Shown piece by piece: positions 55,212 through 63,151 of a stretch of DNA of 64,000 nucleotides. The stretch is from WVZH01 sp034430895 (lineage in GTDB: Bacteria; Chloroflexota; Anaerolineae; Anaerolineales; E44-bin32). The stretch lies in NCBI GenBank assembly GCA_034430895.1, contig DAOUDW010000109.1, positions 165,508 through 229,507 on the forward strand, in the 5' to 3' direction. The position numbers and the translations under genes were made by a program. Positions within the stretch are counted from its first letter, which is position 1. The number at the start of each line of letters is the position of its first letter. The notes beneath the pieces were generated by a model. It worked only from the letters and a program-made list of their open reading frames with translations, was not told the origin of the DNA and did no database searches.

Positions 55212-55313
55212 GTGACCTCTGCAAATTAATAAAATCTGCGATTGATTGACTGCTGGTGAATCAGTGAATTCAAAGCCCCCCATACCCGGGCTGAGCCAGA
55301 TTCGCCCGCACAA

Positions 55314-55551
55314 GTCAGATTCGTTCGCTCTGCCGATTGTACATCATTTACTGCCCGATTCAATTGAAATCCAGAACTGTGGGATTCGGTTGGTAAGGAG
55401 TCAATAGATTCCCGCAACTTGTGGTGCGGTTTACACCTTGTTAAAGTCAGGTTTTACGATTTTTATCAGATCACGAAAGATCGAACTTACTTTACGCATC
55501 ACTTTCGTGTAAAGACTCTGGCGCTGTCAATAGTAATCGAAAACCATCCAT
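55314..55551. other. Intergenic region upstream of cysteine synthase
   Basis: No gene is seen; it may carry the cysteine synthase promoter, but no clear boxes are found. Confidence 0.4.
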
Positions 55552-55607
55552 CCCTTCGACGATGTTCAGGATAAACTCCGTCGAAGGGCGCCAGCGAATA
55601 ACTGGGC
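55552..55607 (-). repeat. Partial copy of the 3' repeat with 10-bp palindrome
   Basis: CCCTTCGACG (55552-55561) and CGTCGAAGGG (55579-55588) are exact inverted copies. The right end GCCAGCGAATAACTGGGCGG is a weakened form of the repeat edge seen at 57890 and 63130. It lies 16 nt beyond the stop of the 55624-56265 gene. The hairpin part is truncated on the left. Confidence 0.65.
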
Positions 55608-55623
55608 GGTGCTTTCTTTGTCG

Positions 55624-56265
55624 CTATTCATCCATTGCGGCAATGATATCATCGTGAATGGAAGCCACCATCTCTTCAGGCATCGTATGCTCCACACCTT
55701 CATACTCCCGAATGTCTACATCGAGACTCGCAGAGAGTAAGTGCTTGGCTGCCTTTCGAACGCCTTCGAGGGGGACATGCGGGTCTTTCGTTCCGATGTG
55801 TGTCCGGATCATACCCGCGTTCTTGTTCTCGACCAGTTCGTCCGTCAACAATCTGCCTGCGATCGGCAAACACAAATTAAACCGATCCGCATACTTTGCT
55901 GCCAACGTAAAACTGATATCTCCACCTTGAGACATGCCAAGGCAGATTGGTTTACCCTTTGTGGGAAATTCCTGCCCCCAGATCTCTATATTATCGAGCA
56001 GGTTCTTTGCGGTTTCGTCGATGAACTTACCCTGTCGATCTTCACCCTGATTGTATAAGTCATCGGGAAACCATGCATATTGCCCATCATGCCGATATGG
56101 TCCATAGGGAGCAATCACCCTTGCTGGATAATCAAAGCTGCCGAGAATAATGTCGAAAAATTGATCGGGATTACTGCCCATGAAGTGCAGAATTACGATC
56201 ATCGGCAATTCCTCATTCGCTTTTACTGTACCAGTCAGATATGTTTTGTATGCAAGTATTTGCAT
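55624..56265 (-). CDS. Alpha/beta hydrolase (phospholipase/carboxylesterase type), cassette-like
   Basis: A 213-residue hydrolase: MIVILHFMGSNPDQF near residue 21, nucleophile motif LGMSQGGDISF near 110, an Asp in HIGTKDPHVP near 160 and His in YEGVEHTMPEE near 192. AAGG precedes the ATG at 56265. It starts 32 nt after one repeat boundary (56297) and ends 16 nt before another (55607), like an integron cassette gene. Confidence 0.8.
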   Translation of the reverse strand: MQILAYKTYLTGTVKANEELPMIVILHFMGSNPDQFFDIILGSFDYPARVIAPYGPYRHDGQYAWFPDDLYNQGEDRQGKFIDETAKNLLDNIEIWGQEFPTKGKPICLGMSQGGDISFTLAAKYADRFNLCLPIAGRLLTDELVENKNAGMIRTHIGTKDPHVPLEGVRKAAKHLLSASLDVDIREYEGVEHTMPEEMVASIHDDIIAAMDE

Positions 56266-56296
56266 TCCTTTCACCTTGATTTAGATAATCTACGCT

Positions 56297-56386
56297 GCCC
56301 AACGATAATAAACTCACCCACCCTCAACTCCGATCACACATCAACTGTAGAGTTGACAGCTCGTCAGCTGCATGCGCGGGTTAGGT
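56297..56386 (-). repeat. attC-like site, 90 bp
   Basis: On the minus strand it begins ACCTAAC (56386-56380) and ends GTTGGGC (56303-56297), the outer boxes of an attC site with consensus RYYYAAC and GTTRRRY. Between them are short inverted elements (CTCAACTCCG, AGCTCGTCAGCT). The TAA of the GNAT gene lies inside the first box, as is common in real integron cassettes. Size is normal for attC. Confidence 0.65.
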
Positions 56387-56854
56387 GGCACATTCAGGAC
56401 TAATACTCTTCTGGAAACAAACGCTGTCGGGGTTGTAGATATACTCCCCGAAGCAGGCTATGCGGTGATATCCCACGCTTTCGTACAGAGCGATCGCTTC
56501 AGGCTGTTGCACGCCCGTTTCAAACCGAAGCGTGGAAAGACCTTGCTCGCTTGCAGCACGTTCGAGTGTTCCGAGAAAAAGGCGAGCGATACCCTGACCG
56601 CGGGCGTCGGGCCGTACATATATACGCTTCACTTCGCCTATGCCAGAACCCACAATCCGCAACGCACCGCACGCCACAGGTTCGTCGTGTTGTCGTGCTA
56701 ACAGGAAGATTCCGTGGAAGCCCGCTTCCTCGTCCAGTTCCAGGCCGTGGATTGGCTGCCCTAGGTAACGGCGTTGTAGATCAGCATCAAGCTCACCTAT
56801 CAACAGCTTGGCCTCATCATCGGACGGAGTGGTGTTGATTAACTCGATGTTCAT
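56381..56854 (-). CDS. GNAT-family acetyltransferase, cassette-like
   Basis: A 157-residue N-acetyltransferase. The acetyl-CoA loop VRPDARGQGIARLFLG near residue 77, with preceding VACGALRIVG and GEVKRIYV strands and a late ALYESVGYHRI segment, identifies the fold. Acceptor unknown. GNAT genes are among the most common integron cassette cargo. Its stop overlaps the attC-like box at 56380-56386. Confidence 0.85.
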   Translation of the reverse strand: MNIELINTTPSDDEAKLLIGELDADLQRRYLGQPIHGLELDEEAGFHGIFLLARQHDEPVACGALRIVGSGIGEVKRIYVRPDARGQGIARLFLGTLERAASEQGLSTLRFETGVQQPEAIALYESVGYHRIACFGEYIYNPDSVCFQKSISPECAT

Positions 56855-56875
56855 GAAGAACCACCTTACGGTTTA

Positions 56876-57032
56876 TAGCTCACTCGCGTTCTTTGCAGGA
56901 CGTAGATCCTGGTGATCTTCCAGGAAGCCGCCCGCCATCATCGCCGATCTCCCCCAATCCTGGGCAAATCCGGCTGAATTTCGTGGGTGTTTCCCCTTAG
57001 CGATATTGAAGTTTTCCAGCGATTGGTTATCC
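56876..57032 (-). repeat. attC-like 3' repeat, degenerate boxes
   Basis: Shares the inner hairpin DNA of the family (GCGTTCTTTGCAGG, CCTGGTGATCTTCCAGG) and the ATCCGGCTGAATTTCG arm. The outer boxes have decayed (GTTATCC on the right, none clear on the left). It lies between the GNAT gene and the 57073-57606 gene. Confidence 0.7.
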
Positions 57033-57072
57033 TGGCCAGGTAATATAAATGATTCCCTTTATTTATCTTTTT

Positions 57073-57606
57073 TCAAAACTTCAGCCACCGTTTAGCAATT
57101 ATAAAACCCAAAGCAAGTCCGACAAATATGCCCACCCATAAAGCAAGCCGTTTTTCGAGGAATAAATTTGCAATTATGACAATAAAAAACGCAAGGAAGA
57201 AAAATACTGCAGCTACGACCAAGTTTTCCTTTATAATTTTCTTCTCGGATCCAGATACTTCCTTAATACTACTAATTCCACTCAGTACAGCTTTCTCAAA
57301 ATTTTCAAGTTCCAGATTCCAGAATCCACGTTCCTTTTCAGTTACTAATTGGCCTGTAGTATTTACATCGATATCAAGCACGACATTAATTGCATTATCA
57401 GAAGTCTCCAATACTTGAATGTTTGCTTTTGCTTGCCATCCCTTTGGGGTAAATGACATCAGAGAACCAAGTAATGAACCGCGTTGATATAATAAATCTG
57501 GCTGTACCCTCACCTGCTTGTAGCCCACTTCGTTTAGGTAAGCATCAATACGATCACGAATGATATCTATTTTCTCACTAACGGTAATACTTCGTTCGAG
57601 TTTCAT
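57073..57606 (-). CDS. Membrane protein of unknown function, cassette-like
   Basis: A 177-residue protein with a soluble N-terminal part of about 115 residues (DRIDAYLNEVGYKQVRVQPD, beta-rich middle) and two C-terminal helices (VVAAVFFFLAFFIVIIANLF and LALWVGIFVGLALGFIIA). No family recognised. AT-richer than its neighbours. GGAGG precedes the start. Flanked on both sides by repeat copies. Confidence 0.7.
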   Translation of the reverse strand: MKLERSITVSEKIDIIRDRIDAYLNEVGYKQVRVQPDLLYQRGSLLGSLMSFTPKGWQAKANIQVLETSDNAINVVLDIDVNTTGQLVTEKERGFWNLELENFEKAVLSGISSIKEVSGSEKKIIKENLVVAAVFFFLAFFIVIIANLFLEKRLALWVGIFVGLALGFIIAKRWLKF

Positions 57607-57663
57607 GATTCCCTCCTGTTGACAAACGGATCAGATCAAATTCAATCAATTCGGAACGAATGA

Positions 57664-57890
57664 GCCCGCATAATGGCTTCAAGCGGCCTGTGCTGTGTTC
57701 TTTACAGGACGTAGATCCTGGTGATCTTCCAGGAAGCAGCCCGCCCTCAACCACGCTATTACACCAACCCTGGGCAAATCCGTATGGAACTAAAGGGCGT
57801 TTACCCTGAGTCCTTCGACGGAGTTTATCCTGAGCATAGTCGAAGGACTGAGGATAAACTCCGTCGATTGGCTTCAGTGAATGGTTGGGC
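57664..57890 (-). repeat. attC-like 3' repeat with extra palindrome
   Basis: 227 bp; the right box GTTGGGC (57884-57890) is intact, the left one is decayed. It contains the family hairpins plus a long inverted repeat: CGACGGAGTTTATCCTGAG near 57818 and its copy with one mismatch ending near 57868, with TCCTTCGAC/GTCGAAGGA nested. It starts 11 nt beyond the stop of the next gene. Confidence 0.75.
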
Positions 57891-57901
57891 CGCCTGACAT
57901 C

Positions 57902-58804
57902 TCATTCTTGGAAATTCGTAAGTAAATCTACTGTGTGCTCAAGTAATCCAGGATCGATTCGATTACCATGACCGGGAACCAACAAGTCAAAGTCGAATCG
58001 AGTAAGATTTCGAACGGACTCTGGCCATGCATCTAAGTCCGCATCGGATGTGTTACCCACTTTATCCCCACCAATGATCATACAAGTTCCAAATAGCACC
58101 TTTTGACTCGGGAAATAGACGACCACATTGTCCGGTGCGTGTGATGGCCCTGGATAATAGACTTGAACAATTTCATCCCCGAATTCCAGATGTAGACCCT
58201 CCTCAAGATTAAATAAATGCGTTGGTGCAACGTATGACAATGCCTCGTGTGCCTTGTAGTAACGTTGATATTGGGGGGACTGTAACCAGTCCAGGGTCAT
58301 TGCCCTCATCTCTTCTCCGCGTTCTTCAAGCAATTTCACTGTCAATTCCGAACCATAGACCGGGATTCCTTGTTCGATCAAGTAGCTGTTGCCTCCCAGA
58401 TTGTCATAATGGAATCCAGTGTTGATAGCGGTGATTTCTCGCTTGCCTAATTGAGTTTCGACCCACTCCAGCACCTCTCGTGTCGCTTCTGGCGTGTAGG
58501 GTGTGTCTACCAGAACCAAGTCCGAACTCTTCATCACAACAACCATTGAGTTTCCAGGCCAAGGAAATGAATGGGTGATGATGAATACCTCATCATGGAC
58601 CTTCCTCACATACAAATCCTCACTGATGTCAAAACGCTCATACGATTCTAGACTTGCCATATCCGAAATTGGTTTATCCAAATCTGGAAGCTGTGTAATC
58701 CCTTGCGTAAGTGTCGTTGAATACGGCAAATTACCACACGAAACCAGGATCGTAACAAGAAGTATCAGAGAGATAACCCAGAGTGGCTTTCTCATACAAT
58801 GCAC
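57902..58804 (-). CDS. Subclass-B1-like metallo-beta-lactamase, lipoprotein, altered zinc site
   Basis: A 300-residue predicted lipoprotein (LVSC, Cys23). The fold follows subclass B1: VLVDTPYTPEATREVLEWV near residue 97, NTGFHYDNLGG near 128, GPSHAPDNVVVYFPSQKVLFGTC at 219-241 and LVPGHG near 277. By B1 numbering, His118, Asp120, His196, Cys221 and His263 are present, but position 116 is Gly instead of His (B2 enzymes have Asn there). Beta-lactam hydrolysis is therefore uncertain. GTG at 58804 has GGAGG 9 nt upstream. Cassette-like position. Confidence 0.8.
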   Translation of the reverse strand: MHCMRKPLWVISLILLVTILVSCGNLPYSTTLTQGITQLPDLDKPISDMASLESYERFDISEDLYVRKVHDEVFIITHSFPWPGNSMVVVMKSSDLVLVDTPYTPEATREVLEWVETQLGKREITAINTGFHYDNLGGNSYLIEQGIPVYGSELTVKLLEERGEEMRAMTLDWLQSPQYQRYYKAHEALSYVAPTHLFNLEEGLHLEFGDEIVQVYYPGPSHAPDNVVVYFPSQKVLFGTCMIIGGDKVGNTSDADLDAWPESVRNLTRFDFDLLVPGHGNRIDPGLLEHTVDLLTNFQE

Positions 58805-58832
58805 AGCAGAATACCTCCTACAAACCCTAGGC

Positions 58833-58950
58833 GCCGTAACGGCTTCGAGCTCACCTGACCTCGACTCCGATCATAACCTAACGCCAGGTAAATCCGGCTG
58901 AATTTCGGGGGCGTTTATCTTGAACTCCGTCGAAGGATACCAGTGAATAG
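58833..58950 (-). repeat. attC-like 3' repeat, short and degenerate
   Basis: Contains the ACTCCGATCATAACC and AAATCCGGCTGAATTTCGGG arm and CTCCGTCGAAGGAT, but not the three central hairpins. Left box CCGTAAC differs by one base from the consensus; the right box is lost. Lies between the beta-lactamase-like gene and the DUF4256 gene. Confidence 0.6.
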
Positions 58951-59067
58951 TATATATGATAAATTCAATATTTCAGAAGCCAACTCGTCTCAGCTTTCGA
59001 AATGTGGAAAATGAGCGGACCCCTTTATATCTTGTTTGAACCGAGATTAGGAAAATGAATCATCCCT

Positions 59068-59643
59068 TTAGACCCTTAGCAAACCGCGGAACCCCCTTGC
59101 GGCATAGTATGATTCTGCACCGTTGTGATACATGAAAACGGTGTTATAGCGTCGATCACAAAAGATGGCACCACCAAGTGTCCTGATCTCAGAAGGTGTT
59201 TTCACCCAGCTTGATGTTTTCGTATCGAAATCTCCAAATTGCTGCAGCTCCCGATATTGCTCTTCTGTTAGAAGTTCAATGCCCATGGCATCTGCCATAT
59301 CCATAACGCTATTTTTGGGTTTATGTTCTTTCCTTGATTCTAACGCTTCGCCATCGTAACAAAGGCTTCTGCGCCCTTTAGGGCTTTCTGCTGAGCAATC
59401 ACAAAAAGTGTATTCCCCCGACGTCTTATCATGACTAACAACATCCGGTTCACCGCCTGTTCTTTCCATTTCATTCAACGACCACAGTTTTTCAGGATTG
59501 GCCTCTAGCTTGGCTTGAACTTTAGCCCATTTAAGACCTTCATGGCGGTTCATGTTTTTCTCAAAACGAGCTTTCAATACACCAAGTAGTTCCTCATGTT
59601 GTCCTGTTGACAACTCTCGTTTAGTGCTATTATTTTCGTTCAT
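59068..59643 (-). CDS. DUF4256 family protein, cassette-like
   Basis: A 191-residue protein closely following DUF4256: LKARFEKNMNRHEGLKWAKV near residue 20, WSLNEMERTGGEPDVVS, DCSAESPKGRRSLCYDGEAL and GGAIFCDRRYNTVFMYHNGA near 165. Its function is unknown; it is a frequent accessory gene. GGAGA precedes the ATG at 59643; a longer reading would run into the neighbouring repeat. Confidence 0.85.
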   Translation of the reverse strand: MNENNSTKRELSTGQHEELLGVLKARFEKNMNRHEGLKWAKVQAKLEANPEKLWSLNEMERTGGEPDVVSHDKTSGEYTFCDCSAESPKGRRSLCYDGEALESRKEHKPKNSVMDMADAMGIELLTEEQYRELQQFGDFDTKTSSWVKTPSEIRTLGGAIFCDRRYNTVFMYHNGAESYYAARGFRGLLRV

Positions 59644-59687
59644 TTTTTTGATTCTCCGCTTACATTCACTACAACGATGCTCATGCA

Positions 59688-59864
59688 GGCTAACGAATTC
59701 TAGTTGTGTCAGATCCCGCGTTCTTTGCGGGGCAAAGTCCTGGTGTTCTTCCAGGGAGCAGTCCGCCCTCATCTCCGATCATACACCGACCCTGGGCCAA
59801 TCCGCATGAATCTCGGGGGCGTTTATCCTGAGCCTTGTCGAAGGATTCCAGCGAATTGTTGGGC
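59688..59864 (-). repeat. attC-like 3' repeat
   Basis: 177 bp. Right box GTTGGGC (59858-59864); left box GGCTAAC (one base from consensus). Contains CCCGCGTTCTTTGCGGGG and CCTGGTGTTCTTCCAGG hairpins and the CCTTGTCGAAGG arm. It begins 45 nt beyond the stop of the zinc-ribbon gene. Confidence 0.8.
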
Positions 59865-59909
59865 CGCAATAAATACGTATGCCATTCTCGCACATCCAAT
59901 AACAAAATA

Positions 59910-60335
59910 TCAATTCTTCATTCTACTAATTATTCTGTTGTCCCGTTCCCACCGTTGAATTGCGTTCCTTATCCAATCTGCACGAGTACCGTTAGGCATC
60001 TTTTGTTGCTCGAAGTCAATTAGACGATTCGCAACTGAGTGATCAGCACTAACTTTGCTTAGAAGTTCTTCATATAAACCCACATATTCTACGGCATCTC
60101 TAAATAGTGTTTCTGCACTATCAGATCTCCTAAAAAAAATTCGTAAGAAATTTACAATTTTGCGTAATAATCCATCTTGAGGTTCTGAATCATCATCAGC
60201 GTATTTATCGTCTTCTGGCTCAAAGATATTTGCTCCACACTCAGGGCAACGAGTTAATTGATGAAAAAAATATGCGCCACACTGAGCACACTCAAGCTCA
60301 TCTTCTTTAGGCTGGGGATCAATACTAGTAGGCAT
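59910..60335 (-). CDS. Zinc-ribbon protein, cassette-like
   Basis: A 141-residue protein: LECAQCGAYFFHQLTRCPEC near residue 14 with two CxxC knuckles, an acidic linker (DDKYADDDSEPQD), a basic amphipathic segment (IVNFLRIFFRR) and a helical C terminus (RADWIRNAIQRWERDNR). No signal peptide. Function unknown. Confidence 0.75.
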   Translation of the reverse strand: MPTSIDPQPKEDELECAQCGAYFFHQLTRCPECGANIFEPEDDKYADDDSEPQDGLLRKIVNFLRIFFRRSDSAETLFRDAVEYVGLYEELLSKVSADHSVANRLIDFEQQKMPNGTRADWIRNAIQRWERDNRIISRMKN

Positions 60336-60366
60336 AAATCACTTGTTCCATTTCCAGCAGTTTGCG

Positions 60367-60565
60367 GCCCAACAGCTTTGAGCTGCCTGTGCTGCGATTT
60401 TAGCAGCGCGCAGATTCCGCGTTCTTTGCGGGGCGAAGTCCTGGTGTTCTTCCAGGGAGCAGTCCGCCCTCATCTCCGATACTATACCCTCTCTTGAAAA
60501 ATCTGGCTGAATCTCGAGGGCGTTTTTCTTAAGCCTTGTCGAAGTGCTCCAGCAATTGGTTAGGC
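60367..60565 (-). repeat. attC-like 3' repeat, 199 bp
   Basis: Both boxes intact: on the minus strand GCCTAAC (60565-60559) first and GTTGGGC (60373-60367) last. Three hairpins in a row: GCTGC/GCAGC, CCGCG/GCGGGG and CCTGG/CCAGG. Same length as the copy at 62932-63130. It begins 46 nt beyond the stop of the large lipoprotein gene and ends 32 nt before the zinc-ribbon start. Confidence 0.85.
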
Positions 60566-60611
60566 GGCAGATGCATGCGGGTGTTCATGTTTCACCATGG
60601 GAAAATGGCCA

Positions 60612-62813
60612 TTATGGGTCCATTTCAAGCTTAGCTCTGGCCATTATGGCGTATGGGCTTTGTGGGTCTTGTTGCCACAGTTCCCAGTACCTTCGGGCCG
60701 CATCTTCGCCTTGGCCTGCCATTTCGTGAGCTAGTGCGGTTACATACACCATTTCACACCCGAAATTGTCAACGACGTAATTAGTACAAGGGACAATTCG
60801 GTTGCGGAGATCATCCATTTGCTGGAGGGCCGCCTGCGGCGATATCTCATCTGTAAGCAGGTCTATGAAAATGCAGTTGATAGCTGCATACGAATCTTCA
60901 TTTGGCAGGACGTTGGGGTGAATGGACGGGTTCCAATAGAAGAACTCGTCACCCTCGGGAATAGAAGGATCAGAGACGACTTTGTACTGAAAAAATCCAT
61001 TGACAATGCCTTCCCATTGAATTTGGATATTCGGTTGATCGGTTTGAATGCTTCGGTAGGATGCAAGAAGGCTTCTTATGGATCCTTCAGTGAGACTGAG
61101 AATCCAAAATGGCCATAATCTTACGTCGGGTGGGTGATATTCGTACAGCCAATACTCCGGTTGCCCATCCCTGTCAAAATCATATGCCCCCGACTGGCTA
61201 GTCTCTAGACCAAGTTGATTGAGGATTATCAGAATAGTCGGGAAATCAGCAGGACTGATTAGACTTACTAGCTGCTCAACACTCAATGCGTTGGAACAAT
61301 TGTTGACCAAAATACATGCTTCTAGAAGATCAGCATCATACTGGTATGCAGTCAAGAACGTGGATGCAGCTTCGGACCATATGGTAGGGACATCGTCATG
61401 GCCGACAACGATCTCGTTCATCTGCGCCCTGGCGTCATCAACCTTGCCGTGATACGCGAGGGCAATAGCCATCTCATATCTAAGTTGATCATGCGAAATC
61501 TGCGCTCCGTCAGAGTCTGTACGCGGATAGTCGTCAAGCAATTGCTCCATTAGCTGTGTTGCTGGCTCGTTGCCATCCTTTGCCAAATCGATGAGGAACC
61601 ATGAGAGCATTGCATCGGCACATCTGGGGTCAGCATCCATCTCCTCCTTACTTGGAGCCATAATGTTGTCAAGAACAAAGATTTCCCCTGTCCAGCGATA
61701 CACCCAGGTAGGGCCGAAAAGGGCACATCCCCCGGATTCGATGGCAAAGGGTATCTGCATGATAATGCCGGCAAACCCATGCGTTGGTTGTGCAGGAAGC
61801 CAGTTCGATATCTCTGAGTCAACAGGATTTGGGTTGAACTCCAACTTCGCGGGAGGAGTGCGCGTTAGGTCGAAGACTTCAAAACTCCCGGAATGGAAAT
61901 TAAATGATTCCCAATCGAGGTGACGGACGACAGCTTCGGATACGCCGTCTCCAGTGATGTCGACAAGGTCAAGTGAGACCTCTCCATCCCCTAAAATGAT
62001 TTCCTGAGCGGAAGCAAGAGGATATGCGACAAACTGATTTCCTTTCTGCAAGAGCCAAATGTAGAGTCCTCCGTTCAGGCCGGCGCCCCAGGGATTGATA
62101 AACAGAATTTGGCTGAGCGAATAACCTGGGGGAGGTTCACTTTTGAGTACTTCTAGACGTAGCGGTTGTGCCAATGCGAAAAACCACTGCTGGAGTACTT
62201 CGATGTCTGTCTCGCCGTTGTTGAGGGAATCGACAATTAACTCAGCATACTCTTCGCCGAGATTTGACTGAAAGCTCCGAAGCTTATTGTAAAGACTCGC
62301 AACTTCCCACTCTTTGGCCTGAGGCGAGGTCGGGAAACGATAGGCTGCTTCCACCTCTGCCATGGCTGCAAACCTGAATGAGGATTCATAGGATGCGTCT
62401 AGATACCCTCGCTGATCCCAGGTAAGGTTCTCGGGATACTCTTCCATGACCTTGACCAAGTTAGCGGCCAAGTCCGGATTCCATGCTCTCAGGCGGTAGG
62501 CCTCTCGCGCAGCGGCCGTGGGTTGAGGAGTCCAGCTTGGGATTGGCGTAGTATAGTGCACGTCATAGTCGCTGGGGAATTCAGAGGCCGGGGGAATGCG
62601 TGGCCAGTCGATAGTTGGAGTAGGTGTGGAAGTGGTCGTTGAACGCCTTTGTATATGAGAATGAATGTCTGGAGTCAGGGCATCCCTAATTGAGCTCGCT
62701 AAGGACGGAGTTACAGGAACAACTCTCGTCGAGTTTAGAGTGGTGTCGACCGCAGTGGTGCAGGAAGAGACCGTTACAAAGAGTAGGACACACATGAATA
62801 AGCGGTTCCACAT
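60612..62813 (-). CDS. Large lipoprotein with FG-GAP-like and TPR-like parts, cassette-like
   Basis: A 733-residue predicted lipoprotein (TVSSC near residue 18) with a Thr/Pro linker (TTTSTPTPTIDWP). The middle has DITGDGVSEAVVRHLDW near 290, a calcium-loop-like FG-GAP phrase, and FDRDGQPEYWLYEY near 545. Helical TPR-like stretches (AIALAYHGKVDDARAQMNE; AHEMAGQGEDAARRYWELW) follow. It shares its plan with the 16216-18546 protein. At 2.2 kb it is unusually long for an integron cassette gene. Confidence 0.75.
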   Translation of the reverse strand: MWNRLFMCVLLFVTVSSCTTAVDTTLNSTRVVPVTPSLASSIRDALTPDIHSHIQRRSTTTSTPTPTIDWPRIPPASEFPSDYDVHYTTPIPSWTPQPTAAAREAYRLRAWNPDLAANLVKVMEEYPENLTWDQRGYLDASYESSFRFAAMAEVEAAYRFPTSPQAKEWEVASLYNKLRSFQSNLGEEYAELIVDSLNNGETDIEVLQQWFFALAQPLRLEVLKSEPPPGYSLSQILFINPWGAGLNGGLYIWLLQKGNQFVAYPLASAQEIILGDGEVSLDLVDITGDGVSEAVVRHLDWESFNFHSGSFEVFDLTRTPPAKLEFNPNPVDSEISNWLPAQPTHGFAGIIMQIPFAIESGGCALFGPTWVYRWTGEIFVLDNIMAPSKEEMDADPRCADAMLSWFLIDLAKDGNEPATQLMEQLLDDYPRTDSDGAQISHDQLRYEMAIALAYHGKVDDARAQMNEIVVGHDDVPTIWSEAASTFLTAYQYDADLLEACILVNNCSNALSVEQLVSLISPADFPTILIILNQLGLETSQSGAYDFDRDGQPEYWLYEYHPPDVRLWPFWILSLTEGSIRSLLASYRSIQTDQPNIQIQWEGIVNGFFQYKVVSDPSIPEGDEFFYWNPSIHPNVLPNEDSYAAINCIFIDLLTDEISPQAALQQMDDLRNRIVPCTNYVVDNFGCEMVYVTALAHEMAGQGEDAARRYWELWQQDPQSPYAIMARAKLEMDP

Positions 62814-62931
62814 AAAGAGTTACCTCAAACCTCCCCGCTTTCCAGCATCATAAGAGACATTGCCTCTGTAGAGCACTCGCAGGTCAGGAGGATGAACTAC
62901 TCGATGGGATTGAAAGACCTGCATCACCGCC

Positions 62932-63130
62932 GCCTAACGTTCTTGAGCTGCCTGTGCTGCGATTTTAGCAGCGCGCAGATCCCGCGCTCTTTGCGGGGCG
63001 AAGTCCTGTTGTTCTTCCAGGGAGCAGCCCGTCCTCAATCCCGATAATACATCAACCCTGGGTAAATCCGGCTGAATCTCGGGGTCATTTATCCTGAGCC
63101 TTGTCGAAGAGCTCCAGCGAATGGTTGGGC
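62932..63130 (-). repeat. attC-like 3' repeat, 199 bp
   Basis: Both boxes intact: on the minus strand GCCCAAC (63130-63124) and GTTAGGC (62938-62932). Hairpins: GCTGC (62956-62960)/GCAGC (62968-62972), CCCGC (62981-62985)/GCGGG (62993-62997), CCTG (63005-63008)/CAGG (63018-63021). The inner edges CATTCGCTGGAGCT and AGCTCAAGAAC can pair imperfectly, as attC arms do. It begins 21 nt after the stop of the Dph6-like gene. Confidence 0.85.
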
Positions 63131-63151
63131 AGCAACTATTTCTTGTGTCCC

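Noticed and set aside
57902..58804. Calling this a functional carbapenemase.
   Set aside because: One zinc ligand position is changed (Gly at 116), and activity cannot be inferred from sequence.
55552..63130. CRISPR array, because of repeated units with variable sequence between them.
   Set aside because: Units are 90-227 bp, are spaced by whole genes, and no cas gene is present.
60367..63130. tRNA or structured RNA genes, because of the three-hairpin repeats.
   Set aside because: No cloverleaf or CCA end can be drawn, and copies differ in which hairpins they keep.
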